Source: Membranihabitans marinus (GTDB taxonomy: Bacteria > Bacteroidota > Bacteroidia > Chitinophagales > Saprospiraceae). Taken from it: a stretch of 64,000 nt of DNA. The position numbers were made by a program, and so were the translations under genes. The notes below the pieces were generated by a model that saw nothing but the letters and a program-made list of their open reading frames with translations, did not search any database and was not told the origin of the DNA. Within the stretch, counting starts at the first letter, position 1, and every line of letters begins with the position of its first letter. The DNA lies in contig NZ_JAJQYA010000016.1 of NCBI RefSeq assembly GCF_021729155.1, positions 16,441 to 80,440 on the forward strand, written 5' to 3'. Positions 1 through 9,177 of the stretch are shown here, piece after piece.

Positions 1-52
1 TTTACTGTCCCAAGCTGGGAAGTTGTAATATAAATGACAAAATAAAAAAAGG

Positions 53-1459
53 ATGAAAAATAAAAAAAATCTTAGCCGACGAAAATTTATTAGAAATTCT
101 GCTTATGCGGCCACCGGTAGTTTGGTAGTCCCTAGCATAATTCCTGCTTCGGTAATCGGAGCCAATCCACCCAGTGAAAAAATTCAAATCGCTCAGATTG
201 GTTTTGGTCGCATCGCCAGTTCACACGATTTGCCCGAGACCATGAAAAACGATATTGCTCGAATAGTTGCCGTATGTGATGTAGATACCAAAAGGATGAA
301 GGATGGTAAACAATTTATAGAGAAATACTATCGAGAAAAAAAGGGTATGTCTTCTTATATGGATGTGAAAATGTACCAAGACTATAGAGAAATGCTCAAA
401 GATTCTGGTGTGGATGCCGTCATTATCAGTACCCCAGATCACTGGCATGCACGACCAACTATGGATGCTGCACTTGCTGGAAAAGATATATATTTACAAA
501 AACCAACCTCCCTTACCATAGCTGAAGGACGTGCTATGGCTGATGCTGTCGCTCGAAATGGGGCAGTCTTCCAAATCGGTAGTCAGCAGCGTTCAGCTAC
601 ACCTTGGCCGCAATTTAAAAAAGCCTGTGAATTGGTGAGAAATGGCAGAATAGGTAAGGTTCATACTATAAAAATTGGTTTGCCCGGCGATCCTGGAGGT
701 GATGAAGAGCCAGAAATGGATATTCCGAGCAATCTAGATTACGAAATGTGGTTGGGCTCAACTCCATATCAGTATTATACAGAAAAAAGAGTGCATCCTC
801 AACACGATTATTCTAGACCAGGTTGGTTGCGCTGCGAGCAATTTGGAGCGGGAATGATTACCGGATGGGGTGCCCATCATATCGATATAGCTCATTGGGG
901 AATGGGAACAGAATTTACTGGTCCTATTGAAATCGAAGGGACGGCCGAATTCCCAAAATCTGGTTTGTGGAATGTTCATGGGGATTTCTTAATCAAAGCC
1001 AAATACGCCAATGGAGTAACCATGGAAGTGGGAGGGGACAACCCCAATGGAGTTAGATTTGAAGGAAGTGAGGGATGGATATTTGTCACAAGAGGCAATG
1101 TCGGGGTGACTTCTTCTGATCCTACGTCGGGAAATAGTGATAAATCTCCATTTCAAGCCTCAGATCCTCGCATCCTCTCTTCTGTAATTGGACCAAATGA
1201 AGTACATTTGTACGAGAGTCCAGAACAGCATAAAAATTGGTTAGACTGTATTAAATCTCGATCGCTAACGGTTGCACCAGCGGAAGTGGCACATAGATCT
1301 TGTTCTACTTGTCTTTTGTTTCACACCGCTATGAAGATTCCAAGAAAATTGTATTGGGATCCCGTTAGAGAGAAATTTAAAAATGACGACGAAGCCAATG
1401 CCATGCTGTACAGACCTCAGCGTCACCCTTGGGGGACGAATTATGCAATGGAACATTAA
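53..1459 (+). CDS. Gfo/Idh/MocA family oxidoreductase, Tat-exported
   Basis: Predicted NAD(P)-dependent sugar or polyol dehydrogenase of the Gfo/Idh/MocA family, 468 aa. The N-terminus carries a twin-arginine signal (SRRKF, residues 8-12) and a hydrophobic stretch, so it is probably exported folded to the periplasm. A Rossmann strand (AQIGFGRIAS) begins near residue 47. The family's EKP loop appears as QKP after the STPDHWHA segment. It is followed at 12 bp by a second family member and then a DUF6807 protein on the same strand, which suggests one operon for catabolism of a modified sugar. The substrate cannot be told from sequence. Only 52 bp precede it here, so its promoter is not visible. 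Confidence 0.9.
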   Translation: MKNKKNLSRRKFIRNSAYAATGSLVVPSIIPASVIGANPPSEKIQIAQIGFGRIASSHDLPETMKNDIARIVAVCDVDTKRMKDGKQFIEKYYREKKGMSSYMDVKMYQDYREMLKDSGVDAVIISTPDHWHARPTMDAALAGKDIYLQKPTSLTIAEGRAMADAVARNGAVFQIGSQQRSATPWPQFKKACELVRNGRIGKVHTIKIGLPGDPGGDEEPEMDIPSNLDYEMWLGSTPYQYYTEKRVHPQHDYSRPGWLRCEQFGAGMITGWGAHHIDIAHWGMGTEFTGPIEIEGTAEFPKSGLWNVHGDFLIKAKYANGVTMEVGGDNPNGVRFEGSEGWIFVTRGNVGVTSSDPTSGNSDKSPFQASDPRILSSVIGPNEVHLYESPEQHKNWLDCIKSRSLTVAPAEVAHRSCSTCLLFHTAMKIPRKLYWDPVREKFKNDDEANAMLYRPQRHPWGTNYAMEH

Positions 1460-1471
1460 AAAAATTAATCT

Positions 1472-2842
1472 GTGAAAAAACTTTGTGCCTTTTTATTGAT
1501 GACTAGCTTGGCAGTTACAGGCTGTAAAGACCAAGGGTCTACACCAACTGAAAAACAATATCCTGTTCATTTGATGACGGTAGATCCCGGTCATTTTCAC
1601 GCCTCTTTGGTACAGCGGGATATGTACCCAGAAGTAGATCCTGTAGTTCATGTCTATGCCCCTAAAGGGAAGGATGTGGAGAGTTATTTGAATCTTGTAG
1701 AACAGTTTAACACCAGATCAGAAAATCCTACTCAATGGGAAGAAGTGGTCTACGGTGGGGGAGACTTTTTTGATAAGATGTTATCCGAGAAGCCAGGGAA
1801 TGTAATGGTTGTAGCTGGTAATAATCAGAAAAAAACCGAATACATCTTAGAAGCGGTGAAAAACGATATCCATGTTTATGCTGATAAACCCATGGTCATC
1901 GATAGCAAGGGATATGAATTGTTAAAGCAGGCCATGAAATTGGCCGATGAGAAAGGGCTATTGGTCTATGATATTATGACGGAGCGTTTTGAAGTTACTT
2001 CAATGTTGCAAAAGCGTTTGTCAGAATCCAAAGAATTGTTTGGAGAAATAGTCAATGGAAGTGTCGACAATCCAGCGATTACCAAAGAAAGTGTTCACCA
2101 TTTCTTCAAAGAAGTAAATGGTAAGCCTTTGGTTCGACCAGCTTGGTTTTTTGATGTAGAACAGCAAGGAGCTGGTATCGTTGATGTGGCCACTCACTTG
2201 GTTGATTTAATCCTTTGGTCTTGTTTCTCTGGCGAAATGGTGGGAACCGATCGAGTAGCAGTAAAAACCGCTCGTCAATGGACCACGGCTTTGGATCCTG
2301 CACAATTTAAGCAAGTAACAGGACTGGATAGTTACCCAGGCTACCTCAAGAAGGATGTGGATAGTGATAATGTATTGAATGTCAATGCCAATGGAGAATT
2401 TGTGTTTACGGTAGATGATATTCACGGCAAAGTTTCTGTGATATGGAATTTTGAAGCTCCCGCAGGAACCAAAGATACCCACTTCTCAATTATCAGAGGT
2501 AGTAAAGCCAATTTGATAATTCGTCAAAATGCTGAGACCAATTATCAAACGGTGTTGTTTGTTGAGCCTACTTCGGATAAAGAAGATCTCGAACCTGCAC
2601 TTCGAAAATTGGTAGATGATATTCAAGGTGAATTCCCGGGGTTGGGTTTCGAAAAAGCTTCCAATGGATGGAGTATGGTCATTCCCGATGCCCTGAAGAT
2701 TGGACATGAGGCTCATTTTGCTCAAGTAACTAGAAAATACTTAGATTTTATGAAAGCTGGAGAAATTCCTGCTTGGGAGAAGCAATTTATATTGACGAAG
2801 TATTTTTTGACTACTCAGGCATTTAATCAAAGTAAAAATTAA
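1472..2842 (+). CDS. Gfo/Idh/MocA family oxidoreductase, lipoprotein
   Basis: Second, divergent oxidoreductase of the Gfo/Idh/MocA type, 456 aa. It starts with GTG just after the preceding stop. The N-terminus is a lipoprotein signal with the lipobox Cys at residue 18 (AVTGC), so it is likely membrane-anchored in the envelope. A Rossmann-type region (VMVVAGNN) and an ADKPM loop, the counterpart of the family's EKP motif, support the assignment. It lies between another oxidoreductase and a DUF6807 protein with gaps of 12 and 6 bp, so the three are probably co-transcribed. The function is inferred from family and context only. Confidence 0.85.
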   Translation: MKKLCAFLLMTSLAVTGCKDQGSTPTEKQYPVHLMTVDPGHFHASLVQRDMYPEVDPVVHVYAPKGKDVESYLNLVEQFNTRSENPTQWEEVVYGGGDFFDKMLSEKPGNVMVVAGNNQKKTEYILEAVKNDIHVYADKPMVIDSKGYELLKQAMKLADEKGLLVYDIMTERFEVTSMLQKRLSESKELFGEIVNGSVDNPAITKESVHHFFKEVNGKPLVRPAWFFDVEQQGAGIVDVATHLVDLILWSCFSGEMVGTDRVAVKTARQWTTALDPAQFKQVTGLDSYPGYLKKDVDSDNVLNVNANGEFVFTVDDIHGKVSVIWNFEAPAGTKDTHFSIIRGSKANLIIRQNAETNYQTVLFVEPTSDKEDLEPALRKLVDDIQGEFPGLGFEKASNGWSMVIPDALKIGHEAHFAQVTRKYLDFMKAGEIPAWEKQFILTKYFLTTQAFNQSKN

Positions 2843-2848
2843 ACGAAT

Positions 2849-4111
2849 ATGAAAATTGTTTTTTCGACGACCATAATACTTTTTGTTTTTCTAAGTCTTG
2901 TTTTTAGTCAGGAGGATGCAATGGAGTATCCTTTTACCATGGAAGTGAAACAGCCATTGATGAGTGGTTCTGTCGTGTCTTATGATGTGGCAGGATTGCA
3001 AGTAGGCTTGGAAGACAGTACATTGGAATGGAGAGTTATGCAGCGAAAAAACAATGAGTTGTTGCCTCTTCTCACCCAAATTGATATCGATGGAGGTACC
3101 AAAGTTTACTGGAGATTGGCTGATGCTTGCTCTAAGGGTGAAAAGTTGGATTTTGTATTAAAGAAAATAGTGAAAACGAAGGAAAATCAGGTGATATCTT
3201 ATGTCGATAACGGCAAAGATATCACCTTTCTTTCTGAGTCTGGGCAAGGGATTTTTACTTATAGGTATACCGATATGCCAGTACCTGAGGGCGTATCTCA
3301 AGTATTTAGTAGATCGGGTTTTGTTCACCCACTCAAGACTTTGCAAGGCAATGTGGTGACTAGGATTCAACCCTCAGACCATTACCACCATTACGGTTTA
3401 TGGGGACCTTGGGTGCAAACAGAATACAGAGGTGAAGAAATCGATTTTTGGAATTTGTCCAGAGAATTGGGTACGGTGCGTCACAGTGAAATCGTAAGTA
3501 TCAGTACCGGTCCATTATTTCAAGAATTGAAAGTTCTTCTCCATCATATCATCCACCCAGGTAGAGGCGAGGAAGTGGTTATGCAAGAATTGCGTACCTA
3601 TAGAATTTGGCTCTCTGCTGGAGAAAAATCCACATGGTTTTTAGATGCCGAATCCCAGTACAATATGCAGGGCAGTGATCCACTTACCATTAAAGAATAT
3701 AGGTATCAAGGTTTTTCATTTAGAGGTCCGCAGCATTGGAACGATGAAGATGTAACGGTCATCACTTCTCAAGGCAAAAACAAGTCGGATGGAAACGCTA
3801 CAAGGGCGCGTTGGATTCAAGTGGCAGGGCCGGGTGATGTCTCTGGGCAAGCCTCTATAGTGACCATGACTTATCCCAGCAATTTCAACTATCCAGAACT
3901 ATTGAGGATATGGCCTACGGGCACCAATAATAGTAAAGGGAATGTCTTTGTCAATTTCAATCCAACACAAGACCGAGATTGGATCTTCTATCCCGGACAG
4001 ACTTATACTTTGAGGTATAGAATTGTTTTGTCGGATCAAACCTGGACTACAGACCAGCTCAATCAATGGCACGATAATTATATCCAGAAGAATTATCAGA
4101 TATTGCGTTAA
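2849..4111 (+). CDS. DUF6807 (PmoA-like) family protein, secreted
   Basis: 420-aa exported protein with a cleavable signal peptide ending at about residue 21 (SLVFSQ). The segment from about 150 to 200 is rich in His and aromatic residues (HPLKTLQG, DHYHHYGLW, DFWN). That pattern is typical of the DUF6807 family, often annotated PmoA although it is unrelated to methane monooxygenase in gene context. Such genes repeatedly sit beside Gfo/Idh/MocA dehydrogenases in Bacteroidota and Planctomycetota, as here with a 6-bp gap. The biochemical role is unknown; a carbohydrate-related role is inference. It converges on the next gene with only 13 bp between stops and no visible terminator. Confidence 0.8.
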   Translation: MKIVFSTTIILFVFLSLVFSQEDAMEYPFTMEVKQPLMSGSVVSYDVAGLQVGLEDSTLEWRVMQRKNNELLPLLTQIDIDGGTKVYWRLADACSKGEKLDFVLKKIVKTKENQVISYVDNGKDITFLSESGQGIFTYRYTDMPVPEGVSQVFSRSGFVHPLKTLQGNVVTRIQPSDHYHHYGLWGPWVQTEYRGEEIDFWNLSRELGTVRHSEIVSISTGPLFQELKVLLHHIIHPGRGEEVVMQELRTYRIWLSAGEKSTWFLDAESQYNMQGSDPLTIKEYRYQGFSFRGPQHWNDEDVTVITSQGKNKSDGNATRARWIQVAGPGDVSGQASIVTMTYPSNFNYPELLRIWPTGTNNSKGNVFVNFNPTQDRDWIFYPGQTYTLRYRIVLSDQTWTTDQLNQWHDNYIQKNYQILR

Positions 4112-4124
4112 ATCAACACTCAGA

Positions 4125-5492
4125 TTATTCCGGTTCAGCGCTTTCAATAAAAAGGTGAACTTTGTTTTTATCGAGGCGCTTTCTCAGCCAGTTCAATAAC
4201 CTTTCTTTGGATTCTGCCGATATGGTTTCACTGGCTTTTAATACCACGACGGCCAATGGTTCGGTATCGTCGCTGTTTTTGTATTCTACGGTTTCTGAAA
4301 AAGTACAAGCCGTCACTTCAGGGTAGAGAATATTGATTTCAGAAAGCAATGATTTTCCCATTTCATTGCGTTGATTGATGGAATCTCTTTGATTTTCCAT
4401 TTGTTGAATAATGGATTTTAGTTTTACTATTTCTTCGTTAAGACTGAGATTCTCATTCATTTTAGAGCTGACATCACTAAAATTAAAGCCCTCTTGGATG
4501 ATGATATTGGCATCATCGAGATTGAAGATCTTAGATTGCTCATTGATTCGATTTCGATCTCTATCTGTAATGGCATTTCCACCATAAACGAGGACTATTT
4601 CATGTCTGTCGCTGCGAATCTCATGATTCAACAAATAATTGGCTCCCATGACGTCAATACTTTTTACAAATAATGAGGCATTTTCCTGAAATCTCTCTTT
4701 CTGTACTAGGCTATACCCAAAATACAAGCTGGGTAATAGGATAATAATTATAACAATTGATATCCATTTATTCACTTGTTTCTTTCGTTCTTCTTGAACT
4801 AGAGTTCTAAAAGGAAATTTTAGGATTTGCGAGATTAGAATCGATGAAATCCCTATAAATACAGTGTTTATCGTAAACAAGAACATGGCCCCGAAAAAGT
4901 AATTGAATTGTGCGGTGGCTAGACTATAGCCAGCGGTACAAAGCGGTGGCATCAAGGCTGTAGCAATGGCCACACCAGGGATCACATTACCCTTTTGTTT
5001 ACTGGTCAAAGCGACAATTCCTGCCAAGCCTCCAAAAAAGGCAATCAAAACATCGTAAATACTCGGACTGGTTCGAGCGAGTAATTCGGAATGAGCAGTA
5101 GATATCGGGCTGATTAAAAAATATAGAAATGAAGCCGTTAAACTGGCTCCCACTGCAAATCCATAGTTTTTTAGTGATCGTTGTAACAGGGGAAAGTTGT
5201 ATGTGGCTATACTATATCCCATTCCTATAATAGGACCCATTAAAGGCGATATTAACATGGCACCGATGACTACTGCCGTCGAATTCATATTGAGGCCAAT
5301 AGAGGCTACGATAATGGCAAACATCAGAATCCATAGGTTGGTACCTCTAAATTCAATGTCTTTAATGATGTTTTCATGGATGATTTCATAATCATCTATT
5401 TGACTGTCCAGATTAAAGTAGTGTAAGATCGTGTTAATGGTCTTTCGTGCTTGCATATGTTTTTTTAAATCCGGTGTATCCTTGATTATCAA
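4125..5492 (-). CDS. DUF389 (TIGR00341-type) membrane protein
   Basis: 455-aa integral membrane protein. After about 45 residues of soluble N-terminus there are several hydrophobic helices between about 55 and 265, with conserved Gly/Pro-rich stretches (GAMLISPLMGPIIG, ATALMPPLCTAGY) typical of DUF389. The C-terminal 190 residues are soluble, include a predicted coiled coil around EEIVKLKSIIQQ, and resemble the TIGR00341 tail. The function of the family is not established. A -7-like box (CAAAAGTA read on the plus strand, 5573-5580) lies 80 bp upstream, but the -33 spacing is poor. Confidence 0.85.
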   Translation of the reverse strand: MIIKDTPDLKKHMQARKTINTILHYFNLDSQIDDYEIIHENIIKDIEFRGTNLWILMFAIIVASIGLNMNSTAVVIGAMLISPLMGPIIGMGYSIATYNFPLLQRSLKNYGFAVGASLTASFLYFLISPISTAHSELLARTSPSIYDVLIAFFGGLAGIVALTSKQKGNVIPGVAIATALMPPLCTAGYSLATAQFNYFFGAMFLFTINTVFIGISSILISQILKFPFRTLVQEERKKQVNKWISIVIIIILLPSLYFGYSLVQKERFQENASLFVKSIDVMGANYLLNHEIRSDRHEIVLVYGGNAITDRDRNRINEQSKIFNLDDANIIIQEGFNFSDVSSKMNENLSLNEEIVKLKSIIQQMENQRDSINQRNEMGKSLLSEINILYPEVTACTFSETVEYKNSDDTEPLAVVVLKASETISAESKERLLNWLRKRLDKNKVHLFIESAEPE

Positions 5493-5738
5493 GGTGAATA
5501 TCTAAAGATTTCTCCAGTAGTATTCTATTTTTATTAAAATTTTATTCCCTATTCCATCCATCAGGCTTTTAGCAAAAGTAGAAAGATAGACCATTGCAAA
5601 ATACAAATTAAAATAAATATGATTTATAGCAAATTGTTAAAATGCAATAAATTAGTTGTTTATAAATGAAATAAAATCTTAATTTGTTCTGAATTATTGA
5701 GATTTTCTCCATCTTTGATCGACATTAATTGTTTTATT

Positions 5739-6236
5739 ATGACTACTCTATTACGCTATATTTTTTTATTTGCCCTTGCAACTACATTATTTCACTGCAG
5801 TCCAAAAGTAAAATCGGTCGGCCATAGCAAAGAAAATAGCAACGTGAGACAAGAGGTGGTAGCAACGGCTTATGATCAAGTCGGTGCTCCTTATCGATAC
5901 GGTGGGGCATCCAATAAGGGATTCGATTGTTCTGGTCTGGTATACTACAGTTTTGTCAAACACAATTTTACCTTGCCTAGAACAGCACATGATATGATGA
6001 ATTACGGTAAAAAGGTAGATCGACAAAAGGTTATGCCAGGAGATTTGGCCTTCTTTAAGAATGTGGGAAGAAAGATTGATCACGTAGCCATTGTTTATAA
6101 AACGGATAAAACAGGGGTCTGGCTACTCCACAGCACTACATCGAAGGGAGTGGTACTGCAATCTTTAGATGAATCGAAATATTGGTCAAAGCGATTGGTC
6201 CAATTTAATCGTATAATCTCCGATCAAGCATTATAA
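5739..6236 (+). CDS. C40 family (NlpC/P60) peptidase, lipoprotein
   Basis: Cell wall endopeptidase of the NlpC/P60 type, which cleaves stem-peptide bonds in peptidoglycan. The 165-aa product begins with a lipoprotein signal whose lipobox Cys is residue 20 (TTLFHC). I chose ATG 5739 because the longer TTG-started frame from 5697 adds 14 residues ahead of that signal. The catalytic Cys is C64 in FDCSGLVY, the His is H115 in DHVAIVY, and a third polar residue is H131 in LLHSTTS. It stands alone, divergent from the DUF389 gene, and is followed directly by a repeat element. Confidence 0.9.
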   Translation: MTTLLRYIFLFALATTLFHCSPKVKSVGHSKENSNVRQEVVATAYDQVGAPYRYGGASNKGFDCSGLVYYSFVKHNFTLPRTAHDMMNYGKKVDRQKVMPGDLAFFKNVGRKIDHVAIVYKTDKTGVWLLHSTTSKGVVLQSLDESKYWSKRLVQFNRIISDQAL

Positions 6237-6241
6237 AAATT

Positions 6242-6550
6242 ATACGATTTACATTTTATGATGACGGAAAAGATTTCGAAAATATTTGGAGTTAGACGAG
6301 GCTAAAAACACAGGCATAGCCGTAGCTACGGCGTGATTGAGTAAAGTTGCCAGAATGGCAACCAAAGGTCGTAAATCGACCTTTGATGAAGGAACCGAGG
6401 CCACTGTGCCGAGGCGTGATTGCCCTAAAATTCCTTGTTAAGATACTATCAATATAGCATAACGTCTTAATCCACAATATTTAAGCCGCAATGCTTTGCG
6501 GCTCTACAATAAATCGAAAGATTTCCGTTAATTATAAATGTAATTCGTAT
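6242..6550. repeat. Inverted-repeat-bounded hairpin element (MITE-like)
   Basis: This fills the gap between two genes. Its ends are imperfect inverted repeats: 6242-6279 and the complement of 6513-6550 agree at 28 of 38 positions, beginning ATACGA and continuing through ACGGAAA and TTTCGA. Inside are a perfect 14-bp palindrome (6319-6332), a 7-bp stem with 3-nt loop (6346-6362), an 8-bp stem with 5-nt loop (6364-6384) and a 7-bp stem with 4-nt loop (6485-6502). No transposase is present and no clear target duplication is seen. It could be a non-autonomous element, an extragenic palindromic repeat, or a structured RNA. A small minus-strand frame inside it looks spurious. Confidence 0.5.
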
Positions 6551-6556
6551 TACCTA

Positions 6557-7042
6557 TTAGGATTTGATTTTTCTTTGGACGATTAAGGCAACCAATGCTG
6601 AGGTAATGATTCCCATGCCCAATGCACCTACGATGGATTGCATAATATAGGTCTTGAGACTAAAATAAGATTTAGCCGATTCTAAACTTAATCTATTGTT
6701 GTCTACCGCATATTGGATGGCATTCTCAAAATAAGAAGGCGAAATAATCTTGTGTACAATAAGTTGGGTAACTGGAGTAAAAACAGCTACAATAACACTG
6801 ATCAATAATCCGGTTACAAATCCTTGTTTCCAAGTCATGTACCCATTGTAAAAATTTTGTCGCTTATCGATCAATGCACAAAAATAAATGATGATGGCTA
6901 GGATGCCAAATAAGTTGGTGTATATGGCGTGTTTTGCGATATTTTCATCGTGCCAACCCATCCATTTTTCCAATCCCATCCACAGAAGAGTAGTTAGAAG
7001 AAATATTAATGCCCATTTCCATTCAATTGTATTTTTTTTCAT
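6557..7042 (-). CDS. DUF4199 domain-containing membrane protein
   Basis: 161-aa membrane protein with four hydrophobic segments, at about residues 10-26, 40-58, 75-95 and 130-155. The layout and the YNGYMTWKQGFVTG stretch after the second helix match the DUF4199 family, common in Bacteroidota and of unknown function. It is monocistronic as far as can be seen. Its stop lies 6 bp from the hairpin element at 6242-6550, which may supply transcription termination. Confidence 0.8.
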   Translation of the reverse strand: MKKNTIEWKWALIFLLTTLLWMGLEKWMGWHDENIAKHAIYTNLFGILAIIIYFCALIDKRQNFYNGYMTWKQGFVTGLLISVIVAVFTPVTQLIVHKIISPSYFENAIQYAVDNNRLSLESAKSYFSLKTYIMQSIVGALGMGIITSALVALIVQRKIKS

Positions 7043-7219
7043 AGTCCTGTTCTTTTATAAATCCAATGTATAGCCTACATTAATGCATTTGGTATAAGTA
7101 GCTAAAATAAGGAATTATTATCAATAACATGATTTCTTTTGATCTGGACCTATACTTCTCTAACGGGATAATGTCCAATAAAAGGATTATCCATTCAGTT
7201 GATCTGGGAACAATATTGA

Positions 7220-8179
7220 TTAATATATGGCTTCTACTATTTTACGAACAGTTATGGAATCTCCCATGGTGTAAAAATGAATACACGGCACACCGGCGGC
7301 CTTGAGTTCTTGGCATTGGTGAATGGCCCATTCAATACCCACTTCTTTGAGTTTCTTCTTGTTGTCCTTTACTTTGAGGATTTCCTTGGATAAATCACTG
7401 GGAAGATTCACAAAAAAGTGACGTGGAATGGAACTCAATTGGTAAAATTTAGTCAGAGGTTTGATGCCAGGCACGATAGGAACATTAATTCCGCTTTGTT
7501 TGCATTTTTCTCGGTATTTTAAAAAGGCAGAATTGTCGAAAAACATTTGAGTGACGATGTATTCTCCTCCTGCATCGATTTTTTCTTTGGTAAATTCGAT
7601 ATCGATATCGTGGTTTGGAGCTTCGAAGTGTTTTTCTGGATATCCGGCTATTCCGATACAGAAATTGGTTTTTTGTCCATTTTCAATGTTATCGTCCAAG
7701 TATTGTCCTTGATTCATATTTTTGATCTGTCTGACCAGATCAATGGAGAGGGAATGTCCTCCTTCTGTCGGGACAAAGGTTGTTTCAAATTTGCGTGCGT
7801 CTCCTCTAAGCGCTAAAACATTTTTAATACCCAAAAAGTGAAGATCGATTAATACATCTTCCGTTTCTTCTTTGGTAAATCCTCCACAGAGCAAGTGTGG
7901 TACGGCTTCTACACCATAGCGATGCATAATAGCGGTACAGATTCCTACCGTACCAGGACGTTTTCTAATGGATGCTTTTTCGTAAAACCCATTCTTGTTT
8001 TCCTTGTAGACGTATTCCTCACGGTGGTAGGTGACATCAATAAATGGGGGTTTAAATTCCATTAAGGGGTCTAGTGTCTTAAAGATTGACTCTATTCCAC
8101 CTCCCTTCATCGGGGGTAAAATTTCGAAGGATATTAAACTTTTGCCTTTGGCTTTTTCAAAATATTCTGTGACTTTCAT
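7220..8179 (-). CDS. metF: Methylenetetrahydrofolate reductase (NAD(P)H)
   Basis: Reduces 5,10-methylene-THF to 5-methyl-THF for methionine synthesis, with FAD as cofactor in a TIM barrel. The 319-aa product has the expected length and landmarks: SFEILPPMKG near the N-terminus with the catalytic Glu, FIDVTYHRE, LALRGDARK, IGIAGYPEKH, QMFFDN, PIVPGIKPL and a C-terminal IHFYTMG. It is transcribed alone from a well-matched promoter 57-87 bp upstream. No SAM-type riboswitch is apparent in the leader. Confidence 0.96.
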   Translation of the reverse strand: MKVTEYFEKAKGKSLISFEILPPMKGGGIESIFKTLDPLMEFKPPFIDVTYHREEYVYKENKNGFYEKASIRKRPGTVGICTAIMHRYGVEAVPHLLCGGFTKEETEDVLIDLHFLGIKNVLALRGDARKFETTFVPTEGGHSLSIDLVRQIKNMNQGQYLDDNIENGQKTNFCIGIAGYPEKHFEAPNHDIDIEFTKEKIDAGGEYIVTQMFFDNSAFLKYREKCKQSGINVPIVPGIKPLTKFYQLSSIPRHFFVNLPSDLSKEILKVKDNKKKLKEVGIEWAIHQCQELKAAGVPCIHFYTMGDSITVRKIVEAIY

Positions 8180-8235
8180 CCTAGGATTTGCTTTGTTAAT
8201 GCGAATTCAACGCCTTTGATTCAATACAATACTGG

Positions 8236-8266
8236 CAAAGATAGTTAAAACTGTACTTTGCTTCAA
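8236..8266 (-). promoter_or_regulatory. Promoter for metF
   Basis: Read on the minus strand: TTG, 20-bp spacer, TATCTTTG, matching the Bacteroidota housekeeping consensus (TTG and TAnnTTTG). The -7 box ends 57 bp before the metF start. Confidence 0.55.
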
Positions 8267-8346
8267 TGATTGCTTGCCCAACTCTATGGTATTATATCAT
8301 CGATGAATTCTAATGGGAGGTAAAGTTAAGTAATCCCTTTATTATT

Positions 8347-9006
8347 TTAATTAGACTTCTTTTTAAAATCACCGTCTTTGATGGATTTTATAAATTTCGC
8401 CCAGGCCAAAGGACTAAAGATATTTTGCGGTGGGGTCTGTCCAATGTAGTAATAGGTTTTAGCTTGTTGTTGTAAGTAGAATGCAGAGGTTTCTCCACCA
8501 CTTCTCGGCAAAGATTTTCTCAAGGCGATGAGTCGTTCTTCAGATAGATTTTCATCGGCTATGTATTCCAACTCTTGGTTCGGCACTTCTAATGCCAAAA
8601 ATTCTTCTTTGAAATGTTCTTTACTAGGCCATGGATAAATGGTAGCTTGAGGTAATATAATGCTGTCTTGACTTAACATTTGGACGATGGAATATCGATC
8701 TGTGGTCAAGGTGTCGGGAATTACATAGACTTGTTTTTGAAATCCCACGGCAGAGAACTCTATAGTCTGTCCCTTTTTGGCCACTATGGAAAAGAAACCA
8801 TCTAAATTGGAGTAAGTTCCACGTCCGGTGCCAGGAAGATAAATATTGGCAAATGGAATAGGGGATATGGTATCATTCTGGTCTAGACCAACGACTATAC
8901 CTGAAAACTGTACTAATTTCTCAGTATCTTTTTCGGTTTGGGCATTGACGGTTGATATCGTCAATATAGTCATCAATGCAATAATAAGAGTATGGTATAA
9001 CTTCAT
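8347..9006 (-). CDS. Secreted CarboxypepD_reg-like domain protein
   Basis: 219-aa exported protein with a signal peptide ending around TISTVNAQ (residue 23). Residues 32-105 form a carboxypeptidase-regulatory-like beta sandwich (FSGIVVGL, PFANIYLPGT, GTYSNLDGFFSI, IEFSAVGFQ), the fold also found at the start of many TonB-dependent receptors. The rest (PWPSKEHFKEEF onward) is alpha-rich and has no recognised domain. It may be a stand-alone envelope protein; the role is unknown. No promoter match was found upstream. Confidence 0.75.
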   Translation of the reverse strand: MKLYHTLIIALMTILTISTVNAQTEKDTEKLVQFSGIVVGLDQNDTISPIPFANIYLPGTGRGTYSNLDGFFSIVAKKGQTIEFSAVGFQKQVYVIPDTLTTDRYSIVQMLSQDSIILPQATIYPWPSKEHFKEEFLALEVPNQELEYIADENLSEERLIALRKSLPRSGGETSAFYLQQQAKTYYYIGQTPPQNIFSPLAWAKFIKSIKDGDFKKKSN

Positions 9007-9106
9007 CTGTATCCTTAGTTAATTAATTGTACTGTGAATGTAACGATTTTTACCGTGAACTAATCTTTTGGCAGCCATATATTTAACCACAGTTTAACGA
9101 AATAGC

Positions 9107-9146
9107 AAAACCCGCCCTTAGACATTTACCTAAGAAAGCGGGTTTT
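9107..9146 (-). terminator. Rho-independent terminator after lon
   Basis: Perfect 9-bp outer stem, AAAACCCGC at 9107-9115 with GCGGGTTTT at 9138-9146, with an extra inner CTTAG/CTAAG pairing and a T run on the minus strand. It lies 31 bp past the lon stop. Confidence 0.75.
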
Positions 9147-9177
9147 ATTATGGTATTATTCAGTCGTATGATAATAT

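Noticed and set aside
6292..6477. 61-codon minus-strand frame inside the hairpin element
   Set aside because: It runs through three perfect palindromes of the repeat element, and no family or ribosome-binding context supports it.
8180..8346. SAM riboswitch upstream of metF
   Set aside because: The leader after the predicted promoter is about 50 nt and has no SAM-box core.
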